From Oscillospiraceae bacterium (lineage in GTDB: Bacteria > Bacillota > Clostridia > Oscillospirales > CAG-272): 47,743 bases of DNA. Both the position numbers and the translations under genes were made by a program. Shown piece by piece: positions 16,316 through 23,914 of this stretch; the stretch's first letter is position 1; each line of letters opens with the position of its first letter. The notes beneath the pieces were generated by a model that saw only the letters and a list, made by a program, of their open reading frames with translations, was not told the origin of the DNA and did not search any database. The stretch spans positions 1 to 47,743 of the forward strand of contig SVRR01000013.1 in the NCBI GenBank assembly GCA_015064745.1, read 5' to 3'.

Positions 16316-16741
16316 ATGGACATTGCCATTATTGCGGATGATACCAAAAAAGAATTGATGACTCAGTTTTGCATCGCCTATTGCGGCATTCTTGCAAGAC
16401 ACAATCTGTCCGCTACCTCCGTTACGGGAAAATATATCAGTGACGCCACCGGGCTTGAGATCGAGCAGATGATGGCGGGAATCGACGGCGGCACCGAGCA
16501 GATCGCCGCTCGAATCGCATACAACGAGATCGACCTTTTGTTTTACTTCAAAAGCACCGAGCCGAAATACGATGAGGGCGGTGTAGAGCAGGACGTCTTG
16601 CGCCTTTGTGACATTTATAACATCCCCGTCGCGACCAACATCGCTACCGCTGAGGCGCTTGTTATGGCGCTTGACAGAGGAGATCTTGATTGGCGTAAGC
16701 TCATCAATCCCCATTCCGAATATAACCGAAAGGATCTGTAA
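16316..16741 (+). CDS. Methylglyoxal-synthase-like protein with altered active site
   Basis: A 141-aa protein with the overall sequence of MgsA (MDIAIIADDTKK, SATSVTGKYISDATGLEIE, LCDIYNIPVATNIATAE). MgsA converts dihydroxyacetone phosphate to methylglyoxal. Aligned with the E. coli and B. subtilis enzymes from memory, the catalytic positions differ: Asp71 is Thr60, Asp101 is Val90, His98 is Glu87, His19 is Asp8. Thr45 and Thr48 of the phosphate site (Thr34, Thr37) are retained. Activity as a methylglyoxal synthase is thus doubtful; ligand binding may persist. AAGGAG precedes the ATG. It is the second gene of the operon and ends in a terminator. Automated tools will probably call it mgsA. Confidence 0.75.
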   Translation: MDIAIIADDTKKELMTQFCIAYCGILARHNLSATSVTGKYISDATGLEIEQMMAGIDGGTEQIAARIAYNEIDLLFYFKSTEPKYDEGGVEQDVLRLCDIYNIPVATNIATAEALVMALDRGDLDWRKLINPHSEYNRKDL

Positions 16742-16773
16742 AGCAAGGGGGGCGTTCCCCCTTTTGCTTTTTC
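16741..16773 (+). terminator. Terminator of the MinD-like/MGS-like operon
   Basis: Stem AAGCAAGGGGG paired with CCCCCTTTTGCTT, followed by TTT, directly after the stop. Confidence 0.8.
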
Positions 16774-16786
16774 TTAGGTGCAAGTG

Positions 16787-17227
16787 ATGAAAGCCAAGGT
16801 TTTACAGCGCTCAAAAATCACGAGATACGATGGAAGCTTCCCATCTCTTTCTGCCTTTTTGCTTTGTCCTCAGCCAACGGCGCTCGATGAGGAAACGGCT
16901 GACGTGCGAGGCGAGGGTGCTTTTACGGTCACGGGCGAGGACGTTTCCTTATTCTATAAGGAGGCGGAAAGCGGCTTTTCCGTGATCGTGGCGAAAATGG
17001 GCGATGCCGTTACCGTCACCCGCGGCGGGAGCGTGCTTGTCTTTCGGTGCGGTGCGCGCACCGCGTTTGATTACCGCACCGCCTACGGCATTTTGCCTAC
17101 GGAAGCATATACCGAGGACGTGACGCTTCAAAGGAAGGGAAGTACTTATCTTTTTACCCTTATATACATTGCGGTTTTCGGGGGCATGGCGCAAAAAAAC
17201 GAATTGCGCTTTAAAATTACGGTTTAA
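16787..17227 (+). CDS. DUF1934 (YwiB-like) beta-barrel protein
   Basis: A 146-aa protein with mostly alternating beta-strand pattern. The C-terminal half (VTVTRGGSVLVFRCGART, TAYGILPTEAYTEDVTL, TLIYIAVFGGMAQKNELRFKITV) matches the layout of DUF1934/YwiB proteins, a lipocalin-like barrel of unknown role. The ATG at 16787 is preferred over the GTG at 16778 because TAGGTG sits 6 nt upstream. It precedes holA by 33 nt and may be cotranscribed. No membrane segment or signal peptide is seen. Confidence 0.7.
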   Translation: MKAKVLQRSKITRYDGSFPSLSAFLLCPQPTALDEETADVRGEGAFTVTGEDVSLFYKEAESGFSVIVAKMGDAVTVTRGGSVLVFRCGARTAFDYRTAYGILPTEAYTEDVTLQRKGSTYLFTLIYIAVFGGMAQKNELRFKITV

Positions 17228-17260
17228 AATTCCCCTAATCGAAGATAAAGGAGAGAAGCC

Positions 17261-18292
17261 ATGACGCAAAATGAGTTAAAAGAGAGAATCAGTGCCGAAA
17301 AGCTTGATGGCATCTTTCTTTTTTGCGGGGAAGAGGATTATCTCAAACGCCATTATCTCGGAGAGCTTCGTCGCCGTCTGGTTCCCGACGAGGGGCTTGC
17401 TCCTTTTGTGCATTTTGTCTTTGACGGTGCTGAGATCGATACGGCGGCGCTTCTTGACGTTGCTCGCACCCCCTCCATGTTTGGCGAAGGAAAGCTGATC
17501 GAATGGCACAATGCCGATTTTGAGGGCATGAAGGAGGGGGCGCTCAAAGCATTTGAGGCCTTTTGCGAGGAGATTTCCGAGGAAGAGGGGAATACTCTTG
17601 TGATCACCGCGACGAGTGAGGGCTTGGACACGGGAGCGGAGCGCCGTCCCTCTAAGCTTTTTACCCGTCTTTCCAAAATGGTGCACGCGGTTGCCTTTTA
17701 TCGCTCTGCGGACGGCGCCCTTCTTTCTTGGATCCGTCGCCATTTTTCGGCAGAGGGGCTTTCCTACGCCGAAGGACTTCCCGGCGCAATGCTTGCGAGA
17801 GTCGGACACGACATGGATACCCTATTGAGTGAGATCGAAAAGCTGGCGGCGTATGCCAAGGCGAACGAGCTCACGCGCATCACCGAAGAGGAGCTTGCTT
17901 TCGTATGTATCCGCACGGTGGAAAGTGATGCGTTCAGCTTGACGAATGCTCTTTTGGAAGGCAAAACAGAAGAAGCGTATCGCTATCTTGGTGACATGAA
18001 GCAAAGACGAGTCGACCCCATCTCGGTGCTTGGGCAGGTGGCAAAGCTGTATGCCGATCTTTTATCCGTTGCCTTGCTTGCCGAAGAGGGAATGGGAGAA
18101 AAGGAGATCGCGAAGACACTTGGCATGCACGAATATCGTGCGGGGCTCTATTTCCGCAGTGCCAAGCGCATGGGGGCTTCGGCGGTAGAAGAAAAGCTTG
18201 CCCTGTGTACTCGCATAGATGCTTCCTTAAAAAGCGGAAGCGCCTCCTATCGTGGGCTCGAACAGCTGGTGGCGACACTTGGCATAAAATAA
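17261..18292 (+). CDS. holA: DNA polymerase III subunit delta
   Basis: A 343-aa clamp-loader subunit that opens the beta clamp during replication. FLFCGEEDYLKRHYLGELR near the start corresponds to the beta-contacting N-terminal domain of HolA; the AAA+-like middle has the WIRRHFSAEGLSY stretch, and DPISVLGQVAKLYADLL with the C-terminal collar helices completes the typical pattern. Length matches the family. AAGGAGAGAAG precedes the ATG. It follows the DUF1934 gene and ends in a hairpin. Confidence 0.92.
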   Translation: MTQNELKERISAEKLDGIFLFCGEEDYLKRHYLGELRRRLVPDEGLAPFVHFVFDGAEIDTAALLDVARTPSMFGEGKLIEWHNADFEGMKEGALKAFEAFCEEISEEEGNTLVITATSEGLDTGAERRPSKLFTRLSKMVHAVAFYRSADGALLSWIRRHFSAEGLSYAEGLPGAMLARVGHDMDTLLSEIEKLAAYAKANELTRITEEELAFVCIRTVESDAFSLTNALLEGKTEEAYRYLGDMKQRRVDPISVLGQVAKLYADLLSVALLAEEGMGEKEIAKTLGMHEYRAGLYFRSAKRMGASAVEEKLALCTRIDASLKSGSASYRGLEQLVATLGIK

Positions 18293-18299
18293 AAAACGA

Positions 18300-18344
18300 A
18301 CGCACAGCCTACCTTTTTCAAGAAGGATAGACTATGCGTTTTTT
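18300..18344. terminator. Bidirectional terminator after holA
   Basis: Imperfect stem (arms beginning ACGCACAG and ending TATGCGT, with AAGG/CCTT at the top), followed by T7; it serves holA and the convergent DUF896 gene. Confidence 0.6.
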
Positions 18345-18545
18345 TCATTTCTTTACAACCTTTTTCGTCCCGTCGGCGTTGAGCACGACTGTGTCGTTTC
18401 CGCCGCCGCGCAAAGCGCGTCGATACTCGGTCAGATATTCCTCTCTTAATGCCTTTTGCTCCGCCGCTTCCTCAGGCGTCAGTCCCTTCGCTGTCTTTGA
18501 CTTGGCGGCAAGCGCGTTAATGCGGTCAATTTTTGCTTTTTCCAT
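18345..18545 (-). CDS. DUF896 family small protein
   Basis: A 66-aa protein: KIDRINALAAKSKTAKGLTPEEAAEQKALREEYL is the DUF896 (YnzC/YneB-like) signature, two helices with a conserved turn. Members are small cytoplasmic proteins of uncertain role. The tail (about residues 45-66) has GGGNDTVVLNADGTKKVVKK. The start at 18545 follows GAGG and lies inside the 3' end of the flavin reductase gene (20-nt overlap), so the two are translationally coupled. Confidence 0.85.
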   Translation of the reverse strand: MEKAKIDRINALAAKSKTAKGLTPEEAAEQKALREEYLTEYRRALRGGGNDTVVLNADGTKKVVKK

Positions 18546-19128
18546 GGTTTGTATTTCCTCTTTTCTTTTTCTTCTTTGCGGCAGAGAAGCCAAACGTGCC
18601 TATTTGCGCACCGAGCTTAAAATAAGCACCGTGTACGTAGGCGCAAAGGGCTGCCTTTTCGAGGTGCAGCGCTCCCTTTTCATCAAAAAGCTCATCGTCC
18701 GCCTCGACGGATATAACGTCGGCGAGAAACATATCGTGCGTGCCCATCGGTATGATCTGGGATACGCGACATGCGATGGAGACGGGGCATTCCGCGATGG
18801 CAGGTGCGCTCACTCCCTCGCAGGGCATGGGCGTTAAGCGGCACTTTTCAAATTTGTCTACCTTGGCACCTGTGTAGATGCCGCAATAGTCCGCTGTCTT
18901 GGCAAGCGACGCGGGGACGAGATTAATCACGAATTCTCCCGTTCTTCGAATGATCTCGTAGGAATGGCGGGACGGACGCACGGAAATATAGGTCTTCGGC
19001 GGTGCAGTGGCGACAGTGCCGCACCAAGCTACCGTTAAAATGTTTTTCTCCTTTTCATCGCCCACGGAAACCATCACCGCGGGCACAGGCGCTAAAAGCG
19101 CGCCACCCTTGAGGACTTTTTTCGCCAT
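18526..19128 (-). CDS. Flavin reductase family protein (FMN-binding)
   Basis: A 200-aa protein of the flavin reductase-like FMN-binding split-barrel family. VAWCGTVATAPPKTYISVRPSRHSYEIIRRTGEFVINLV (about residues 34-72) is the characteristic FMN-binding region, followed by CRLTPMPCEGVSAPAIAECPVSIAC and the HDMFLADVISVEAD segment near the end. The tail is very Lys-rich. The start at 19128 has a GGGGGGAG SD; an extended frame upstream lacks support. Electron donor and acceptor are unknown. Confidence 0.85.
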   Translation of the reverse strand: MAKKVLKGGALLAPVPAVMVSVGDEKEKNILTVAWCGTVATAPPKTYISVRPSRHSYEIIRRTGEFVINLVPASLAKTADYCGIYTGAKVDKFEKCRLTPMPCEGVSAPAIAECPVSIACRVSQIIPMGTHDMFLADVISVEADDELFDEKGALHLEKAALCAYVHGAYFKLGAQIGTFGFSAAKKKKKRGNTNHGKSKN

Positions 19129-19243
19129 AGGACTCCCCCCTTTTTTATCATGATATGACAGCCGTCCGCGCGCGGTTCGGCGGCATCCTTTACATTCTGT
19201 TTCATTGTAGCACATTATGCTGAAAAATGCAAGTCGCTTTTTC

Positions 19244-19272
19244 TTGACAATCTTTAAAAAATATAGTATACT
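19244..19272 (+). promoter_or_regulatory. Promoter of the PHP phosphatase gene
   Basis: TTGACA (19244-19249), 17-nt spacer, TATACT (19267-19272). Confidence 0.75.
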
Positions 19273-19338
19273 GGAAAAGGAAAAATGTGCTTCGGCAAAA
19301 TGCCTTTACGCTTTTGCTGAATGCGGAGGGGGGAGGCC

Positions 19339-20058
19339 ATGTTTTATACCGATATTCATGCTCACATGCTTTGCGGCGTTGACGACGGTCCCGAGGACGA
19401 AAAAACGATGCGCGAAATGTTGGATGCGGCGTATCAGGCAGGCACGCGTACGCTTTGCTTAACGCCTCATTATCAACCTCTTTTTTATGGAGACAACAGA
19501 GCAACCTCTCTTCGGTCCTTTGAATCTCTTTCTGCGTATGCCAAGACTGCATATCCCGACATGAACTTGCATCTTGCCAATGAGCTTGGCTATTACACCG
19601 ATTGCCTTCCCACGGTCGCACGCGGCGATTGCCGTCTCATCGGTGGGAGATATCTTTTGATGGATTTTCTTCCAAGCACCCCTCTGTTTACCGTGCAGTA
19701 TGCTGTGGAGGAAATGCTTGCCGCGGGGCATAGCTTATTGTTAGCCCATATTGAACGGTATGGAGCGCTGGAGGGAAAAGAGAATTTGCTTGTGGATTGG
19801 GAACGGCGGGGTGTGCGCTACCAAGTAAATGCTTCCGCGTTTTCCCGTGAAGCGAGCGGCAAGATGAAACGGCGTGTCAAAAAACTGATGAGGCTCGCCT
19901 TGGTTCACGCGGTAGCCAGCGATTCTCATGACTTGACGGAACGCCCACCCTTGCTCACCGAGGCGGAGAAGAATATTACAAGGCAATTCGGCGAAGATAT
20001 TGCACAGCTTTTACTTTGGGACTTTCCTCAACGTATATTGAAGGGGAAAAATATTTGA
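19339..20058 (+). CDS. CpsB/CapC-type PHP-fold tyrosine-protein phosphatase
   Basis: A 239-aa member of the PHP phosphoesterase superfamily close to CpsB/CapC/YwqE, which dephosphorylate bacterial tyrosine kinases controlling capsule synthesis. Metal ligands are visible in DIHAHMLCGVDDGPEDE, TPHYQP, NELGYY, LAHIERYG and ASDSHDL. Length fits. GGGGAGG sits 3-9 nt before the ATG at 19339. No tyrosine kinase or polysaccharide genes are in the window, so it stands alone here; the substrate is inferred from family only. Confidence 0.85.
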   Translation: MFYTDIHAHMLCGVDDGPEDEKTMREMLDAAYQAGTRTLCLTPHYQPLFYGDNRATSLRSFESLSAYAKTAYPDMNLHLANELGYYTDCLPTVARGDCRLIGGRYLLMDFLPSTPLFTVQYAVEEMLAAGHSLLLAHIERYGALEGKENLLVDWERRGVRYQVNASAFSREASGKMKRRVKKLMRLALVHAVASDSHDLTERPPLLTEAEKNITRQFGEDIAQLLLWDFPQRILKGKNI

Positions 20059-20094
20059 AAAACGGGATAAATATTCAAAAATAACCGTTTTCCC

Positions 20095-20123
20095 TTGATT
20101 TATTCTTGCAAATATGCTATAAT
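20095..20123 (+). promoter_or_regulatory. Promoter of degV-fakA
   Basis: TTGATT (20095-20100), 17-nt spacer, TATAAT (20118-20123) in a TGCTATAAT context. Confidence 0.7.
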
Positions 20124-20169
20124 GGAGATGTTGACAACTCAACATTGTCGGAAGAAAGGAAATCGTAAT

Positions 20170-21030
20170 ATGAGAGAATATGTAATTTTGACCGATTCGG
20201 GCGCTGACCTCCCGAAGGAGGTTGCCGCACAGTATGAGATCGGCGTGATAGATCTCGTTTTGCAGATAGGGGAGGAAACAAAGCTCAACGGCGAGGTGGA
20301 GCCCAAGGAATTTTACGCGCTGTTGCGTGAGAAGACCCCGATCACCACGTCGGCGGTCAATATGGAGCGCTTCAAGGAGTTCTTTAAGGGATACCTCGAA
20401 GCAGGGAAGGACGTCCTCTATCTCGGCTTTTCTTCGGGGCTCTCTGCAACCTATATTGCGGGTCGTAATGCCGCGGAGGAGCTAAGCGAGGAGTATCCGG
20501 AAAGAAGGATCCTCACAGCGGATACCCTTGCCGCCTCCCTGGGACAAGGTCTTCTTGTGACACTTGCCGCGAAAAAGCGGAATGAAGGAGAGTCTCTTGA
20601 CGAGGTGTACGCCTTTGTCATGGAAAACCGCTTAAAGCTTTGTCATTGGTTTACGGTGGACGATCTCTTTTTCCTCAAAAGAGGAGGAAGAGTCAGCGCG
20701 GCTACGGCGGTGCTCGGTACAATGCTTGCCATTAAGCCCTTTATGCACGTGGATAACGAGGGACACCTTATCAACGTTGCCAAGGTGAGAGGGCGTCGCG
20801 CCTCCATTGACGCGATGTTCGATAAGATTGCCGAAACGGCGATAGCACCCGAGGGGCAGCTCTATTATATCTGCCACGGCGACTGTATAGAGGATGCCGA
20901 GTATCTTTCGAGAAGGATCAAGGAAAAATACCCTCAGAGCGAAGTCATGATAGGATATACGGGCACCGTGATCGGCGCCCATTCCGGTCCCGGTACACTG
21001 GCGCTCTTTTTCCTCGGTACGCAGCGTTAA
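20170..21030 (+). CDS. DegV family fatty-acid-binding protein (FakB-like)
   Basis: A 286-aa DegV/FakB protein. These bind a fatty acid and present it to FakA for phosphorylation. Signatures are ILTDSGADLP at the N-terminus, TSAVNMERF, the SSGLSATY block, DTLAASLGQG and the basic RGGRVSAATAVLG segment; VIGAHSGPGTLALFF closes the protein. The ATG at 20170 follows AAGGAAATC; the longer frame has no SD. The neighbouring fakA gene begins 36 nt downstream, supporting a fatty acid kinase unit. Confidence 0.9.
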   Translation: MREYVILTDSGADLPKEVAAQYEIGVIDLVLQIGEETKLNGEVEPKEFYALLREKTPITTSAVNMERFKEFFKGYLEAGKDVLYLGFSSGLSATYIAGRNAAEELSEEYPERRILTADTLAASLGQGLLVTLAAKKRNEGESLDEVYAFVMENRLKLCHWFTVDDLFFLKRGGRVSAATAVLGTMLAIKPFMHVDNEGHLINVAKVRGRRASIDAMFDKIAETAIAPEGQLYYICHGDCIEDAEYLSRRIKEKYPQSEVMIGYTGTVIGAHSGPGTLALFFLGTQR

Positions 21031-21066
21031 CTTAGGGATTTTGACTTATTTGAAAGGAGCGCGGTC

Positions 21067-22719
21067 TTGAAAAAAACCATCGGCAACCTGTTTCACGATA
21101 TGGTCGTGTCGGCGAAAAATCTCTTGACACGCAAAAAAGAAGAAACTAATAACATGAATGTTTTTCCCGTGCCGGACGGCGATACGGGCATAAATATGAG
21201 CCTTACCATGAGCACCGTAGCGGGGGTGGACGAAAATCTTACGCTCGGTCAGGCGGCTGAGGAAACGGCAAATCAGATGCTACGCTCCGCAAGAGGAAAT
21301 TCGGGCGCGATCCTCTCCCTTTTCTTCCGTGGTGTAGGTAAGGCGTTTCACGAGCTGAAGGAAGCAAACGCGCTTGCTTGGGTCAAGGCATTTGAGGCGG
21401 GCACCAAGGAGGCGTACCGCGCGGTGATGTCCCCCTCTGAGGGAACAATCCTCACCGTTATGCGTATCGCGTCGGAGGACGCGCGTGCCGCCTATACAGC
21501 CAATCGGAAAATTTCGGTCAATCAGCTTTTTGACGTCGTTGTAGAGAGCGCCGAGCGCACGCTGGAAAAGACACCCGAGATGCTTCCCGTTTTAAAGGAA
21601 GCGGGGGTCGTGGATGCGGGCGGCTACGGCTTTGTTTGCGTTTTACAAGGCATGAAGGCTGTGCTTGACGGACATCCCATTGACGCGCTCCCCGAGGATG
21701 AGGGGGGTGTCCCCGAGGCGTCCTTCGCCGATTTCAGCACGTCCGATATTACCTTCGGTTATTGCACGGAATGTATTGTGGATAAGAGCGAGGAGTTTTA
21801 CGGCGAAAATACGGCGAAGGAGCTTTGCGCCTTCGTTACGGCTCTTGGCGATAGCGTTGTCTTTGTGGATGACGAAAAGATGATCAAGCTTCACGTGCAT
21901 ACCAACGATCCGGGGCTTGTTTTGACTGAGGCGCTGCGTTACGGTAGTCTCTTCATCGTGAAAATCGAAAATATGCGCAATCAGCACACGGCTTTGGTAG
22001 GGGATTCGGTCAAGGCGCCTGAGGTCAAGAAGGCACAAGCGCCTCTTCGCACGGAAAAGAAGTTCGGCTTTGTCAGCGTTTGCATGGGCGAAGGGATCAA
22101 GGGACTCTTTCTCGACGTCGGTGTAGACGACGTCATTGAGGGTGGACAAACCATGAACCCCTCGACGCAGGATCTTATTGACGCCGTTTACCGTACGCCC
22201 GCTGAGGTCGTTTATATTCTGCCCAACAATAAAAACATCGCTATGGTGGCAAAGGCGGCGTCGGAGCTTGTAAGTGAGCGCCGCGTGGTCGTTCTTCCCA
22301 CGCAATCGGTGCCGGAGGGCGTTGCCGCCATGATCGCGTACAACCCCGATGCGACCGAGGAAGAGAACCTTGCCGCGATGGAGGCGGCGATTGCGGGTGT
22401 GACCACCATGTCCGTTACCTACGCCGTGCGCGACACCAAGGTCGGACGCTTCCGTATTGCCAAGGGGCAGTTCTTGGGACTCGTGGAAAACACGATTGCC
22501 TGCGTTGCCGATTCTTCGGCAGACTGCATGAAGCAGCTTGCGCGCGGCATGGTGGATGCGGGCTTCGTTACCATTCTCTACGGCGAGAACGTTTCCGAGG
22601 AGGAGGCAGAAGCGGCGGCGGCGTACATCCGCGAAAAGACGGAGCAGGGATGCGAGGTTACGGTCATGTCCGGCGGTCAGCCTATTTACGATTACGTTAT
22701 TTGGGTGGAACAGGCTTGA
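21067..22719 (+). CDS. fakA: Fatty acid kinase catalytic subunit FakA-like (DAK2 domain, YloV)
   Basis: A 550-aa protein with an N-terminal DhaL/DAK2 kinase domain: FPVPDGDTGINMSLTM holds the metal-binding Asp triad (about residues 36-46) and RSARGNSGAIL the ATP loop. The remainder matches the YloV/FakA middle and C-terminal domains (HVHTNDPG, EGGQTMNPSTQDL, LPNNKNI). FakA phosphorylates fatty acids bound to FakB for incorporation into phospholipid. Translation starts at TTG (21067) after AAAGGAG (spacing 8 nt). Paired with the DegV/FakB-like gene upstream. Confidence 0.9.
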   Translation: MKKTIGNLFHDMVVSAKNLLTRKKEETNNMNVFPVPDGDTGINMSLTMSTVAGVDENLTLGQAAEETANQMLRSARGNSGAILSLFFRGVGKAFHELKEANALAWVKAFEAGTKEAYRAVMSPSEGTILTVMRIASEDARAAYTANRKISVNQLFDVVVESAERTLEKTPEMLPVLKEAGVVDAGGYGFVCVLQGMKAVLDGHPIDALPEDEGGVPEASFADFSTSDITFGYCTECIVDKSEEFYGENTAKELCAFVTALGDSVVFVDDEKMIKLHVHTNDPGLVLTEALRYGSLFIVKIENMRNQHTALVGDSVKAPEVKKAQAPLRTEKKFGFVSVCMGEGIKGLFLDVGVDDVIEGGQTMNPSTQDLIDAVYRTPAEVVYILPNNKNIAMVAKAASELVSERRVVVLPTQSVPEGVAAMIAYNPDATEEENLAAMEAAIAGVTTMSVTYAVRDTKVGRFRIAKGQFLGLVENTIACVADSSADCMKQLARGMVDAGFVTILYGENVSEEEAEAAAAYIREKTEQGCEVTVMSGGQPIYDYVIWVEQA

Positions 22720-22774
22720 TCTTGCCGTTTTTCGAAACAAAGCGCCATTGCTTTTTCAAAATGGGCGAAGGTGC

Positions 22775-22803
22775 TTGACAAGCGAAAAAACATTTAGTAT
22801 AAT
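22775..22803 (+). promoter_or_regulatory. Promoter of the small lipoprotein gene
   Basis: TTGACA (22775-22780), 17-nt spacer, TATAAT (22798-22803). Confidence 0.8.
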
Positions 22804-22862
22804 GAAAAAGTAAGATGTGCGGTCGTTTTCGCACGCAAATGAACGTAAAGGAATGTGTAAAG

Positions 22863-23234
22863 ATGAAATTTCTTGTCAGAATTTTGGCACTTGCCTTGGT
22901 GCTTATCATGGCTCTCTCGATGCTCGTGGCTTGCGGCGGTCGCCTCTCCGGCACCTATGAGAGTGAAAGCGGAGACATGTACTTGTTTGAGGGAAATGAG
23001 TTTACCTGTGCATCGGGGACGACTCAGCTGAAGGGTACCTATGAGATCATGAAGGACGGAGATGAAACCCGTATAGTTCTTCGCTATGACGAGAGAGTTG
23101 TGGACGGAAAGGTGACAAAGCTCGAAGAACCCAGATATATCGGCTCCGAGAAGGGCTTGATTCTGAGACAGGGTGAAGATTATATCAGCATGAGCGAAGG
23201 AAACGGTATCTTCACGAGATACAACAAGAAATAA
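22863..23234 (+). CDS. Small secreted lipoprotein, unknown function
   Basis: A 123-aa protein with a basic N-terminus, hydrophobic core and lipobox LVAC (Cys about residue 24), so it is predicted to be lipid-anchored outside the cell. The mature part is beta-rich with GTYESESGDMYLFEGNEF and KGTYEIMKDGDETRIVL, which look like strand-turn units of a lipocalin-like or DUF5640-type barrel, but I cannot assign a family. The ATG at 22863 has AAGGA 9 nt upstream. It is monocistronic, with its own promoter and terminator. Confidence 0.8.
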   Translation: MKFLVRILALALVLIMALSMLVACGGRLSGTYESESGDMYLFEGNEFTCASGTTQLKGTYEIMKDGDETRIVLRYDERVVDGKVTKLEEPRYIGSEKGLILRQGEDYISMSEGNGIFTRYNKK

Positions 23235-23236
23235 TG

Positions 23237-23267
23237 AAAAAGGCAAGCATTTATGCTTGCCTTTTTT
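23237..23267. terminator. Bidirectional terminator after the small lipoprotein gene
   Basis: A 14-bp perfect stem with a 2-nt loop, A-run before and T-run after. Confidence 0.85.
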
Positions 23268-23274
23268 CGTTGTG

Positions 23275-23817
23275 TTAAAGAGATAAAAACTCTTTGTCTA
23301 CTAAAACCTCTTTGTTGTAGTAGCGCATGGCGTTTGCTACCGCAACGGTACATTCAAAGCGAATGAGAGTTGTGCCGTTTGCACCGGACAAAACGGCGGC
23401 ATATCCCGCCTGTTTGGGATCGGCGCGGAAATCCATCGTTTTGGGCACCGCAGCTTCGGCAATTTTCTCCTTGCCTGCTTCATTGTAGGGGCAGGCAAAA
23501 AGAATATCGCGTGCATGAAAGGAGTAAAACTCCTTTTCTTTTTTGCCTTTTAACTTTAAAAAGACGACCTTGCCCGACTCGACGCGCACACAGCACTCGT
23601 AATTTACGATTTCCCAAGTGAAATAAACGAGCATCCAAACGAAAACGGGCAAAAGAGCGATGACCTGTGGAACGGTGATCGCGGCGAAGAACGCGGCATA
23701 TCCGCCGGCAAACAAAATATAGCACAAAATGAGGAGAATTCGCATACTTTTATTTTTCCCTCGTTTTGCTACGGGCTTTGCGTATTCCGCAAACAAGAAG
23801 CTGTTTTCTTCAGACAT
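23275..23817 (-). CDS. Membrane protein, possibly DUF6106-like
   Basis: A 180-aa protein with a polar basic N-terminus, two hydrophobic helices (about residues 25-45 and 48-68) and a C-terminal soluble domain of mixed strands. The layout (two helices followed by a WEIVNYECCVRVESGKVVFLKLKGKKEKEFYSF segment) resembles DUF6106-type clostridial proteins, with low confidence. Function is unknown. A promoter and AAGGAG SD are visible upstream. Confidence 0.75.
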   Translation of the reverse strand: MSEENSFLFAEYAKPVAKRGKNKSMRILLILCYILFAGGYAAFFAAITVPQVIALLPVFVWMLVYFTWEIVNYECCVRVESGKVVFLKLKGKKEKEFYSFHARDILFACPYNEAGKEKIAEAAVPKTMDFRADPKQAGYAAVLSGANGTTLIRFECTVAVANAMRYYNKEVLVDKEFLSL

Positions 23818-23846
23818 TTTTTATCTCCTTTTGCTTTTTCAAAAAA

Positions 23847-23875
23847 ATGATAGCATAAAAAAGAAAAAATGTCAA
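23847..23875 (-). promoter_or_regulatory. Promoter of the membrane protein gene
   Basis: Minus strand: TTGACA (23870-23875), 17-nt spacer, TATCAT (23847-23852). Confidence 0.75.
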
Positions 23876-23914
23876 GAATAATAGGTGAGCAAAAAAACGC
23901 ATAAAGGAGTAAAA

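Noticed and set aside
21643-22740. Minus-strand ORF of 365 aa
   Set aside because: Antisense to fakA; composition of a shadow frame.
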